Source: Streptomyces sp. S465 (GTDB lineage: Bacteria > Actinomycetota > Actinomycetes > Streptomycetales > Streptomycetaceae). Taken from it: 64,000 nt of DNA. Of this stretch, positions 49,924 to 60,000 are shown piece by piece. Below the pieces are notes generated by a model, which was given only the letters and a program-made list of their open reading frames with translations, was not told the DNA's origin and made no database searches. The position numbers and the translations under genes were made by a program. The stretch spans positions 7,620,001-7,684,000 of the forward strand of contig NZ_CP114036.1 of assembly GCF_026898115.1 (NCBI RefSeq), given 5' to 3'. Position 1 is the stretch's first letter; every line of letters starts with the position of its first letter.

Positions 49924-51078
49924 TCAGGCCGCGGGGTGATTCCGGTCCGCCGCTTCGGGGCTCCGGTCCGTCTTTCCGGGGCCCCGGTCCGCCAGTTCGG
50001 CGGCCCGGTCCGGCGCTTCGGGGGCCGCCGCCTCGGGGTGCGCCGCTGAGGACTCCCGTGTCCGGTCCGGCGCGGGGGTGCGTACCGCCGCCGGGACCTT
50101 GGCCCGCTGTGTCACCCCGATGCACACCAGCACCGCGAGGGCGGCGATGGGGGCGGCCGGGGTCAGCTCCTCGTCGAGGAGCAGCACCGACCACACCAGG
50201 GTGAGCAGCGGCTGGGCCAGCTGGAGCTGGCTGGCCCTGGCCACCCCGATGGCGGCCATCCCTCGGTACCAGACCACCAGGCCCATGAACTGCGAGCCGG
50301 CCGCCAGCCACACCAGCCCGGCCACCGCCCGGCCGCCGAGGTGGACGTCCTCGGCGGCCAGCGCGAGCACCGCGCCCGGCACCGACAGCGGCAGACAGCC
50401 CACCAGCGCCCAGCCGATCACCTGCCAGCCCGGCATATGGGCGGCCAGCCGGCCGCCCTCCGTATAGCCCGCCGCGCACACCAGCAGCGCGGCGAACAGA
50501 TACAGATCGCCGGTGGTGAGCGCGCCGCCGCTCTGCTGCACCGCGAAGGCGATCACGACCGCGGCTCCGGCCAGCGCCGCCGCCCAGAACACCCGCGAGG
50601 GCCGCACTCCGGTGCGTACGGCGGAGAGGGCGGCGGTGGTCAGCGGCAGCAGGCCGACCACCACGGCCGAGTGCGCGGTGGTGGCGGTCCGGAGCGCGAG
50701 CGTGGTCAGCAGCGGGAAGCCCACGACGACCCCGGCCGCGACGACCAGCAGCCCCGGCCAGTGGCGGCGGTCCGGCACCGGGACCCGCACGGCGGCCAGC
50801 GCCCCGCCCGCGATCAGCGCGGCGAGCACCATCCGGCAGGCGGTCGCCGACCAGGGGCCGAAGCCGGTGAGCGTCCACGCGGTGGCGGGGAAGGTGAGGG
50901 AGAAGGCGGCCACGCCGAGCGCGGCGAGCGCGGTACCGGTACGGGAGGCGGACGGGGCCGGGGTGCTGGTACGGGAGGTGGACGGGGCCGGGGCGCCCCG
51001 GCCCGGCGCGGGGCCGCCTGCGGGGCCGCCGCTCACCGCTATCGCACTGTCTTCAGTAGCGCTATCCTGTGCTGTCAT
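49924..51078 (-). CDS. EamA/DMT-family transporter
   Basis: A 384-residue drug/metabolite transporter. After a Pro/Ser/Thr-rich cytoplasmic leader there are about ten hydrophobic helices in two EamA repeats (AALGVAAFSLTFPATAW, VVAAGVVVGFPLLTTLAL; LFAALLVCAAGY, QPLLTLVWSVLLLDEEL, IAALAVLVCIGV). A long Pro/Ala/Asp-rich cytoplasmic tail follows. It would export a metabolite. Its start codon (51076-51078) overlaps the start codon of the divergent MocR gene, so it is probably leaderless and regulated by that neighbour. Confidence 0.9.
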   Translation of the reverse strand: MTAQDSATEDSAIAVSGGPAGGPAPGRGAPAPSTSRTSTPAPSASRTGTALAALGVAAFSLTFPATAWTLTGFGPWSATACRMVLAALIAGGALAAVRVPVPDRRHWPGLLVVAAGVVVGFPLLTTLALRTATTAHSAVVVGLLPLTTAALSAVRTGVRPSRVFWAAALAGAAVVIAFAVQQSGGALTTGDLYLFAALLVCAAGYTEGGRLAAHMPGWQVIGWALVGCLPLSVPGAVLALAAEDVHLGGRAVAGLVWLAAGSQFMGLVVWYRGMAAIGVARASQLQLAQPLLTLVWSVLLLDEELTPAAPIAALAVLVCIGVTQRAKVPAAVRTPAPDRTRESSAAHPEAAAPEAPDRAAELADRGPGKTDRSPEAADRNHPAA

Positions 51079-51089
51079 GCATCAGCGTA
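51063..51089. promoter_or_regulatory. Back-to-back promoters at the overlapping start codons
   Basis: TATCCT (51063-51068) is a fitting -10 for the rightward MocR gene, 8 nt before its ATG. AGCGTA (51084-51089), read as TACGCT on the minus strand, is a fitting -10 for the leftward EamA gene. Both imply transcripts starting at or within a base or two of the ATG. TAGCGCTA just upstream (51058-51065) is a candidate operator. Confidence 0.5.
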
Positions 51090-52531
51090 GCAGTGTGGCC
51101 GAACTCGCGGAATCGCTCCGGAAAGAGCTGAACCGCTACTCACCGGGAGAGAAGCTGCCGTCCAGCCGTGCCCTGGTCGAGCGCTACCGGGTGAGCCCGG
51201 TGACCGTCTCCCGCGCCCTCGCCGCGCTCACCGCCGAAGGGCTGGTGACCACCCGTCCCGGCGCCGGTGCCTACCGCGCCGACCGGCCACGGGACCGGGC
51301 ACCACAGCCGGGCGACACCTCCTGGCAGGAGGTCGCGCTGAGCGTGGAGACGGCCGGTGAGTCGGTGCCGCGCTCGGTGGACGCCTCCGGCGTCCTGGCC
51401 ACGCTCGCCGCCCCGCCGCCCGGGATCCTGGAGTTCAACAGCGGCTATCTGCACTCCTCGCTCCAGCCCGAACGGGCCCTGGCCGCCGCCCTGGCACGGG
51501 CCGGCCGGCGGCCCGGGGCGTGGGGCCGCCCGCCGGTGGAGGGGCTCGCGGAGCTGCGCGCCTGGTTCGCCCGGGAGATCGGCGGTCCGGCCGGAGTCCT
51601 CGGCGCCGCCGACGTCCTGGTCACCGCGGGCGGCCAGGCCGCGCTCACCTGCGCGCTGCGCGCGCTCGCACCGCCCGGCGCGCCCGTCCTGGTCGAGTCC
51701 CCCACCTACCCCGGGATCCTCGCCGCCGCCCGCGCCTCCGGGCTGCGGCCCGTCCCGGTCCCCGTGGACGCCGACGGAATCCGCTCCGATCTGCTCGCCG
51801 AGGCGCTGCGGGCGACCGGCGCCCGGGTCGTCGTGTGCCAGCCGCTGTTCCAGAACCCCACCGGCGCGGTGCTCTCCGCGCAGCGGCGCCGCGAGGTGAT
51901 CGGGATCGCCCGTGCGGCGGGCGCGTTCGTGGTGGAGGACGACTTCGCGCGCCGGCTCGTCCACGAGGACGCGCCACCGCTGCCCGCCACCCTCGCCGCC
52001 GACGACCCCGACGGGGTGGTGGTCTACGTCTGCTCGCTCACCAAGGCCACCTCGCCCAGCCTGCGGGTGGGCGCGCTCGCCGCCCGCGGCCCCGCGCTGG
52101 AGCGGCTGCGCGCGATCCAGGTCGTCGACAGCTTCTTCGTGCCCCGCCCGCTCCAGGAGGCCGCGCTGGAACTGGTCGGCGCGCCGGCCTGGCCCCGCCA
52201 TCTGCGCGGCGTCGCCGCCGAGCTGCACGCCCGCCGGGAGGCGCTGGTCACCGCGGTCCGGCGGGAGCTGCCCGGACTTCAGCTGCGCCATGTGCCGCCC
52301 GGCGGCTACCACCTGTGGCTGCGGCTGCCCCAGGGCGCCGATGAGACCGCCCTGGCCTCCGCCGCGCTGCGCGCCGGGGTCGCCGTCGCCCCCGGCCGCC
52401 CGTACTTCTGCGCCGAACCGCCCGCGCCGCATGTGCGGCTGAGCTTCGCGTCGGTGGCGGGCGCCGGTGAACTGGCCGAAGGGGTACGGCGGTTGCGCAC
52501 CGCGTGCGACGAGGTGCTGGGCGGGGCGTAG
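51077..52531 (+). CDS. MocR-type regulator: GntR HTH fused to a PLP aminotransferase fold
   Basis: A 484-residue fusion. Residues ~5-70 form a GntR winged helix (SSVAELAESLRKELNRYSPG, LPSSRALVERYRVSPVTVSRAL). From ~110 on it is a fold-type I aminotransferase domain with VLVTAGGQAALTCALRAL, FQNPTGAVLS, VVEDDFARRL and SLTKATSPSLRVG holding the PLP lysine. MocR regulators sense PLP or amino compounds. The ATG at 51077 shares two bases with the start codon of the divergent EamA gene, a classic MocR-transporter pair with unusually tight spacing. Confidence 0.92.
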   Translation: MHQRSSVAELAESLRKELNRYSPGEKLPSSRALVERYRVSPVTVSRALAALTAEGLVTTRPGAGAYRADRPRDRAPQPGDTSWQEVALSVETAGESVPRSVDASGVLATLAAPPPGILEFNSGYLHSSLQPERALAAALARAGRRPGAWGRPPVEGLAELRAWFAREIGGPAGVLGAADVLVTAGGQAALTCALRALAPPGAPVLVESPTYPGILAAARASGLRPVPVPVDADGIRSDLLAEALRATGARVVVCQPLFQNPTGAVLSAQRRREVIGIARAAGAFVVEDDFARRLVHEDAPPLPATLAADDPDGVVVYVCSLTKATSPSLRVGALAARGPALERLRAIQVVDSFFVPRPLQEAALELVGAPAWPRHLRGVAAELHARREALVTAVRRELPGLQLRHVPPGGYHLWLRLPQGADETALASAALRAGVAVAPGRPYFCAEPPAPHVRLSFASVAGAGELAEGVRRLRTACDEVLGGA

Positions 52532-52599
52532 GGGCCCGCCGGTGGCGGCCGGACGGAAATCCGTCGCGGTACCGGCCGGGCCGCTGGTAGGAAGAGCCC

Positions 52600-53046
52600 A
52601 TGATCGACGGTTATGAGGTCTCCACCGACCCCGCCCGGCTCGACCCCGCCCGTATCCACCACTGGCTGTCCACCGACGCCTACTGGGCCCTCGGCCGCTC
52701 CCGCGAGAAGCAGGACCGCGCGATCGCCGGCTCGCTCAACTTCGGCGTGTACGACACCGCTTCGGGCGCCCAGGTCGCGTACGCCCGCGTGGTCACCGAC
52801 CACGCCACCTTCGCCTGGCTCTGCGACGTCTATGTCGACCGGGCCGCGCGCGGCAAGGGTCTGGGCACCGCCCTGGCCGGCGCCGTCCGCGACCACCTGG
52901 CACCCCACGGGCTGCGCCGCATCCTGCTCGCCACCCACGACGCGCACGGCGTCTACGCGAAGGCCGGCTTCGAGCCGCTCGACGACCCGGAGCACTGGAT
53001 GGCCCTGGCCTTCTCCCGGCAGCGGGCCACCGGAGCGGGGGCGTGA
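52600..53046 (+). CDS. GNAT-family N-acetyltransferase
   Basis: A 148-residue single-domain GNAT of the small type: STDAYWALGRSREKQDRAI, VAYARVVTDHATFAWLCDVYV, the acetyl-CoA loop RAARGKGLGTAL, and LATHDAHGVYAKAGFEPLDDPEHWM. The H-x-W-L-S-T-x-A-Y-W opening is typical of a conserved uncharacterised subgroup. ATG 52600 follows GGAAGAG. It is 68 nt after the MocR gene and ends before a gene-free stretch. Confidence 0.92.
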   Translation: MIDGYEVSTDPARLDPARIHHWLSTDAYWALGRSREKQDRAIAGSLNFGVYDTASGAQVAYARVVTDHATFAWLCDVYVDRAARGKGLGTALAGAVRDHLAPHGLRRILLATHDAHGVYAKAGFEPLDDPEHWMALAFSRQRATGAGA

Positions 53047-53473
53047 CCGTACGACGCCGGGATGACGTTTCGGCTGACGCCGGTCGCCGCCGGCCGTAGC
53101 TCCTCGCCGCTGGGGAGCGCTCCGGCGAGGACCGGCCGCCGGCCCCGGAGGACCGGCGCGCCGCCGAGCGCGCGGCCCCGGCGCTCCGGCCGCCGGCCGC
53201 GGCGGAGCCGCGTTACCGCTCGCCGTCGGCCCGCGGCCGGGAGACCGGCGCCGCGCCGGGCTGCACCCCGCCGGCCCAACTCGCCCTGCGCGACTGTGAG
53301 ATGGGCCACTGGACGGGCCGCTCGCCGGCCGATGTGAGGGCATGCGCACCGCGGGCGGTGGCCGCCTGGCTCAGCGATCCGTGGTCCGCGCCGCACGCCC
53401 GCTCTCCCCGGTCACCCGCACCGGCCGGGCGGGCGCGCGGACGTTACGCGTGGGCGGTGTGGGACGCGGGCGC
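53047..53473. other. Gene-free convergent gap
   Basis: A 427-nt GC-rich stretch between two convergent GNAT genes. TCCTCGCCG (53101-53109) pairs with CGGCGAGGA (53123-53131), a possible terminator. Many GCCGGCC and GGCCGCCGGCC palindromic words follow up to about 53260. No ORF here shows start-site or family logic; a decayed gene cannot be excluded. Confidence 0.5.
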
Positions 53474-53995
53474 TCACGGGCCCTGCGTGACCTCTTCGGC
53501 CAGCAAGTCCATCAGCAGGCCGTCGTGCCATGTACCGTCCGGACCGCGCTCGTAGGACCGCATGACGCCGACCGGCCGGAAGCCGACCTTGCGGTAGCAG
53601 CGGATCGCGGCGGCGTTGTCCGCGGCCGGGTCGATCACGATCCGGTGGTGGCCCAGGTCGTCGATCAGATGGCGGGCCAGGGTGCGTACGGCGTCGGTGC
53701 CCAGCCCCCGCCCGTGCACCGCCGGGTCCAGATAGATGTCGATGCTCGCGTGCCGGTAGTCCGGATCGGCCTCGGCCGACCACTGGATCATACCGATCAC
53801 CGCGCCCTCGTACTCGATGGTCAGGTGCTCGCCGCCGGGCTCGGCCAGGTCCTCGCGCACCGCCGCCACCAGGTCCGCGCCACCCCGCCAGCGCGCGTAA
53901 ACCTCGGGTTTCGCGCGGATCGCGGCCAGGGCGGGAACATCGGAGGGGGTGGTGGGGCGCAGCACCACCCGCGCGCCCCGCAGAGTCGTCGGCAT
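53474..53995 (-). CDS. GNAT-family N-acetyltransferase (RimJ/AAC(6')-like)
   Basis: A 173-residue GNAT: LRGARVVLRPTTPSDVPAL, IEYEGAVIGMIQWSAEADPDYRHASIDIYL, the acetyl-CoA loop HGRGLGTDAVRTL and NAAAIRCYRKVGFRPVGVMR. It resembles aminoglycoside 6'-N-acetyltransferases in outline, but such similarity is common to many GNATs and gives no proof of resistance. ATG 53995 is divergent from the isocitrate dehydrogenase gene. Confidence 0.9.
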   Translation of the reverse strand: MPTTLRGARVVLRPTTPSDVPALAAIRAKPEVYARWRGGADLVAAVREDLAEPGGEHLTIEYEGAVIGMIQWSAEADPDYRHASIDIYLDPAVHGRGLGTDAVRTLARHLIDDLGHHRIVIDPAADNAAAIRCYRKVGFRPVGVMRSYERGPDGTWHDGLLMDLLAEEVTQGP

Positions 53996-54040
53996 GGCCG
54001 CGACGATCTCAGGAAGCGCGGGCGGTGACCAGAGCGCTTA

Positions 54041-54102
54041 TGTCTGTCCGGTGTCTGTCCGGTGCCCTTTCGGATCTGGCCAGGGTCCTTTCGGGAAAGG
54101 GC
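54041..54102. promoter_or_regulatory. Repeats and nested palindromes upstream of icd
   Basis: TGTCTGTCCGG is tandemly duplicated (54041-54051, 54052-54062). CCTTTCGG recurs at 54066 and 54087. CCTTTC-GG-GAAAGG (54087-54100) is a perfect palindrome, and GCCCTTTC (54064-54071) can pair instead with GAAAGGGC (54095-54102), giving alternative stems. The region lies 60-120 nt before the icd start. Confidence 0.5.
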
Positions 54103-54158
54103 CGAGTACCGGATATCTTGATGTCGAGCAATGTTGCAGACGTGGAGCGGAGCACCCG

Positions 54159-56378
<2,220 letters not shown>

Positions 56379-56503
56379 GGCCCGGCCGCACCACAGCACC
56401 ACAGCACCACCGCACCACCAAACCGCCCCGACCGGACCCGTCCGGCCGGGGCGGTTTCCGTCCCGGCACCGTGCGCGGACGCCCGGCCCCGCAGGAGGGA
56501 ACC

Positions 56504-56812
56504 ATGAGCACGACACCCGACTCGCCCGGTGCCCCCGCCCCCGCCACGGCCGGCGCGACCGCGGTGACGAACCTGATCGCCCGCTACGCACAGCTGGTGG
56601 ACGCCGGGGACTTCGCCGGCGTCGGTGACCTGTCCGCCGACGCCACCTTCATCGGCAGCGGCCCCTCCGCGCACGGCCGCGACGCCGTGGCGGCGATGCT
56701 CCGCGACAGCGTGATCCGCTACGAGGACGGCACGCCCCGTACTCACCACGTCACCAGCGACATCGCCGTCGAGCCACCACCTGCGCGCATAGTCACGGGC
56801 CCGGCGCCGTGA
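56504..56812 (+). pseudogene. NTF2/SnoaL-like protein, apparently truncated
   Basis: A 102-residue remnant of a SnoaL-like (NTF2-fold) protein. VTNLIARYAQLVDAGDFAGVGDLSADATF, then G-R-D-A-V-A-A-M-L and RTHHVTSDIAVE match the first ~95 residues of ~130-150-residue relatives. The second half of the fold, with the usual R-Y-x-D-x-F and W-R-F-x-x-R strands, is missing and replaced by a short PPPARIVTGPAP tail. ATG 56504 has a strong GGAGGGA, so it may still be translated. The truncation point lies just before the argC promoter. Confidence 0.65.
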
Positions 56813-56825
56813 CCAGGCGGAACCT

Positions 56826-56870
56826 CATTGCATAAAGCTGCGATCATACGTATAGTCATGCCATACTCAA
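56826..56870 (+). promoter_or_regulatory. argC promoter with probable ArgR (ARG box) region
   Basis: TTGCAT (56828-56833), a 17-nt spacer and TATAGT (56851-56856) make a reasonable promoter. It is embedded in an unusually AT-rich stretch with half-site words CATTGCATAAAG, TCATACGTATAG and CATGCCATACTC; ATACGTAT (56846-56853) is palindromic. This fits ArgR operators overlapping the promoter of actinobacterial arginine operons, and argR ends this operon. Confidence 0.65.
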
Positions 56871-56882
56871 GGGAGGATGGCG

Positions 56883-57911
56883 ATGGCGATACGTGCTGCG
56901 GTGGCAGGGGCGAGCGGATACGCGGGCGGGGAGCTGCTGCGCCTGCTGCTCGCCCACCCCGAGGTGGAGATCGGCACCCTGACCGGCAACTCCAACGCCG
57001 GGCAACCCCTCGCCCAGCTCCAGCCGCACCTGCTGCCGCTGGCCGGGCGCATCCTGGCGCCCACCACCGCCGAGGCGCTGGCCGGGCATGACGTGGTCTT
57101 CCTGGCACTCCCGCACGGGCAGTCCGCCGCCGTGGCCGAGCAGCTCGGCGACCAGGTGCTGGTCATCGACTGCGGCGCCGACTTCCGGCTGAAGGACGCG
57201 GCGGACTGGGAGAGGTTCTACGGTTCACCGCACGCCGGCACCTGGCCCTACGGCCTCCCCGAGCTGCCCGGGGCCCGCAGCGCGCTGGCGGGGTCCAGGC
57301 GCGTCGCGGTGCCGGGCTGCTACCCCACCGCCGTCTCCCTCGCGCTCTTCCCGGCGTACGCGGCGGGGCTGCTGGAGCCCGAAGCGGTGATCGTCGCCGC
57401 CTCCGGCACCTCGGGCGCGGGCAAGGCGCCCAAGCCGCATTTGCTCGGCAGCGAGGTCATGGGCTCCATGAGTCCGTACGGCGTCGGCGGCGGCCACCGG
57501 CACACCCCCGAGATGATCCAGAACCTGTCGGCCGCGGCGGGGGAGCGGGTCTCGGTCTCCTTCACCCCGACCCTCGCCCCGATGCCCCGCGGCATCCTCG
57601 CCACCTGTAGCGCCAGGACCAGGCCCGGAGTGACCGGGGAGAGCCTGCGGGCGGTGTACGTCAAGGCGCTGCGGGACGAGCCGTTCGTCACCCTCCTCCC
57701 CGAGGGCCAGTGGCCCTCCACCGCCGCCGTGTACGGATCCAACGCCGCGCTGCTCCAGGTCGCCCATGACGAGGCGGCCGGCCGCGCCATCGTGATCAGC
57801 GCCATCGACAACCTCACCAAGGGCACCGCGGGTGGCGCGGTGCAGAGCATGAACATCGCCCTCGGCCTCCCCGAGGAGCTGGGACTTTCCACGATCGGAG
57901 TCGCTCCATGA
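56883..57911 (+). CDS. argC: N-acetyl-gamma-glutamyl-phosphate reductase
   Basis: A 342-residue ArgC, third step of arginine biosynthesis, reducing N-acetylglutamyl phosphate to the semialdehyde with NADPH. AAVAGASGYAGGELLRLL opens the Rossmann domain; VAVPGCYPTAVSLAL holds the catalytic Cys, and GGGHRHTPEM and SFTPTLAPMPRGI follow. ATG 56883 is preferred: GGGAGG ends right before ATG 56877 but lies 6 nt before 56883. It overlaps argJ by 4 nt (ATGA). Confidence 0.97.
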   Translation: MAIRAAVAGASGYAGGELLRLLLAHPEVEIGTLTGNSNAGQPLAQLQPHLLPLAGRILAPTTAEALAGHDVVFLALPHGQSAAVAEQLGDQVLVIDCGADFRLKDAADWERFYGSPHAGTWPYGLPELPGARSALAGSRRVAVPGCYPTAVSLALFPAYAAGLLEPEAVIVAASGTSGAGKAPKPHLLGSEVMGSMSPYGVGGGHRHTPEMIQNLSAAAGERVSVSFTPTLAPMPRGILATCSARTRPGVTGESLRAVYVKALRDEPFVTLLPEGQWPSTAAVYGSNAALLQVAHDEAAGRAIVISAIDNLTKGTAGGAVQSMNIALGLPEELGLSTIGVAP

Positions 57912-59062
57912 GCGTTACGGCAGCCCAGGGCTTCACGGCCTCCGGTGTCGCGGCAGGGATCAAGGAGAACGGAAACCCCGATCTCGCACTCGTGGTGAAC
58001 ACCGGCCCGCGCCTGGCCGCCGCGGCCGTCTTCACCTCCAACCGGGTCAAGGCCGCCCCCGTCCTGTGGTCCGAGCAGGTCGTCAAGGGCGGTCAGGTCT
58101 CCGCCGTCGTCCTCAACTCCGGTGGTGCCAACGCCTGCACCGGCCCGCTGGGCTTCCAGGACACCCACGCCACCGCGGAGAAGGTCGCCGACGTCCTCGG
58201 CCACAGCGCGGGCGAGGTCGTCGTCGCCTCCACCGGGCTGATCGGCGTCCGGCTGCCCATGGAGGCGGTGCTGTCGGGGGTGGACAAGGCCGCCGACGCG
58301 CTCTCCGCGCACGGCGGCGAGAAGGCCGCCATCGCCATCAAGACCACCGACACCGTCCACAAGACGGCCGTCGCCACCAGCCCGGCCGGCTGGACCGTCG
58401 GCGGTATGGCCAAGGGCGCCGGGATGCTGGCTCCGGGCCTGGCCACCATGCTCGTCGTCCTCACCACCGACGCCGACCTGGACGCTCCCGGCCTGGACAC
58501 CGCGCTGCGCGCCGCCACCCGCACCACCTTCGACCGGATCGACTCCGACGGCTGCATGTCCACCAACGACATGGTGCTGCTGATGGCCTCCGGCGCCTGT
58601 GGTGTCACACCCGACGCCGCGGAGTTCGCCGAGGCGGTCCGCACGGTCTGCGCCGACCTCGCCCGCCAGCTGATCGGGGACGCCGAGGGCGCCTCCAAGG
58701 ACATCCGGATCGAGGTCGTGGGCGCGGCCACCGAGGACGACGCCGTGGAGGTGGGCCGCTCCATCGCCCGCAACAACCTCCTCAAGTGCGCCATCCACGG
58801 CGAGGACCCCAACTGGGGCCGGGTGCTGTCCGCGATCGGCACCACCTCCGCCGCCTTCGAACCGGACCAGCTCAACGTGGCCATCAACGGCGTCTGGGTG
58901 TGCAAGAACGGCTCGGTCGGCGAGGACCGCGAGCTGGTCGACATGCGCTACCGCGAGGTCCGCATCACCGCCGACCTGTCCGCGGGCAGCGAATCGGCCG
59001 TGATCTGGGCCAACGACCTGACCGCCGACTACGTCCACGAGAACAGCGCGTATTCCTCATGA
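57908..59062 (+). CDS. argJ: Glutamate N-acetyltransferase / N-acetylglutamate synthase
   Basis: A 384-residue bifunctional ArgJ, which transfers the acetyl group from acetylornithine back to glutamate, making the arginine pathway cyclic. The autocleavage site is in KGAGMLAPGLATML (Ala-Thr bond), with VLNSGGANACTG, ASTGLIGVRLPM, DSDGCMSTNDMV and EDPNWGRVLSAIG elsewhere. ATG 57908 overlaps the argC stop, and its own stop overlaps argB. No separate argA or argE is needed with this enzyme. Confidence 0.97.
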   Translation: MSVTAAQGFTASGVAAGIKENGNPDLALVVNTGPRLAAAAVFTSNRVKAAPVLWSEQVVKGGQVSAVVLNSGGANACTGPLGFQDTHATAEKVADVLGHSAGEVVVASTGLIGVRLPMEAVLSGVDKAADALSAHGGEKAAIAIKTTDTVHKTAVATSPAGWTVGGMAKGAGMLAPGLATMLVVLTTDADLDAPGLDTALRAATRTTFDRIDSDGCMSTNDMVLLMASGACGVTPDAAEFAEAVRTVCADLARQLIGDAEGASKDIRIEVVGAATEDDAVEVGRSIARNNLLKCAIHGEDPNWGRVLSAIGTTSAAFEPDQLNVAINGVWVCKNGSVGEDRELVDMRYREVRITADLSAGSESAVIWANDLTADYVHENSAYSS

Positions 59063-60000
59063 GCCAGCCGACCGCCCGTAAACACACCGCCCTGCCCAAG
59101 GCCCGCATCCTCATCGAGGCGCTGCCCTGGCTGACCCGCCACCACGGCAAGACCGTGGTGATCAAGTTCGGCGGTAACGCCATGGTCGACGACGAGCTGA
59201 AGGCCGCCTTCGCCCAGGACGTCGTCTTCCTGCGCCACGCGGGCCTGCGCCCCGTCGTGGTCCACGGCGGCGGCCCCCAGATCAGCGCCCAGCTCGACCG
59301 GCACGGCCTGGTGAGCGAGTTCAAGGCCGGGCTGCGGGTCACCACCGACGAGGCCATGGACGTCGTACGGATGGTGCTGGCCGGACAGGTCCAGCGCGAA
59401 CTGGTCGGGCTGCTCAACCGGCACGGCCCGCTGGCCGTCGGCATGACCGGCGAGGACGCGCATCTGATGTCCGCCACCAAGCACTTCGCCGAGATAGACG
59501 GCGAGCGGGTGGACATCGGCCGGGTCGGCCAGATCACCGAGCTGGACACCGGCGCGGTCCAGGCCCTGCTGGACGACGGCCGCATCCCGGTCGTCTCCTC
59601 CATCGCCCGCAGCGCCGACGACGGCCACGTCTACAACGTCAATGCCGACACCGCCGCGGCCGCGCTCGCCGCCGCGCTGGGCGCCGAAACGCTGATGGTG
59701 CTCACCGACGTCGAGGGCCTGTACGCCGACTGGCCCCATAGTGACGAGGTGATCAGCAAGCTCACCGCGAGCCAGCTGGAGAAGCTGCTGCCGGAGCTGG
59801 CCAGCGGCATGGTGCCGAAGATGGAGGGATGCCTGTACGCCGTGCGCAACGGCGTCAGCACCGCCCGTGTCCTCGACGGGCGCGTCCAGCACTCCATCCT
59901 GCTGGAGATCTTCACCGACGAGGGCATCGGCACGATGGTCCTGCCGGACGGGGCCGTGCCCCATCAGAACGACAACGACACCGAGGGGGAGGACCAGTGA
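59059..60000 (+). CDS. argB: Acetylglutamate kinase
   Basis: A 313-residue amino-acid kinase that phosphorylates N-acetylglutamate. Motifs: VVIKFGGNAM, VVVHGGGPQIS, VYNVNADTAAAALA, LMVLTDVEGLY and LASGMVPKMEGCLYAVRNGV. The N-terminal helix (TALPKARILIEALPWLTRHHG) is that of arginine-sensitive hexameric enzymes, so feedback inhibition by arginine is likely. ATG 59059 overlaps argJ, and its stop overlaps the argD GTG. Confidence 0.97.
   Translation: MSQPTARKHTALPKARILIEALPWLTRHHGKTVVIKFGGNAMVDDELKAAFAQDVVFLRHAGLRPVVVHGGGPQISAQLDRHGLVSEFKAGLRVTTDEAMDVVRMVLAGQVQRELVGLLNRHGPLAVGMTGEDAHLMSATKHFAEIDGERVDIGRVGQITELDTGAVQALLDDGRIPVVSSIARSADDGHVYNVNADTAAAALAAALGAETLMVLTDVEGLYADWPHSDEVISKLTASQLEKLLPELASGMVPKMEGCLYAVRNGVSTARVLDGRVQHSILLEIFTDEGIGTMVLPDGAVPHQNDNDTEGEDQ

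Noticed and set aside
53474..53995. Aminoglycoside resistance gene
   Set aside because: The GNAT resembles AAC(6') only at the level of the shared fold; no specific evidence of drug modification.
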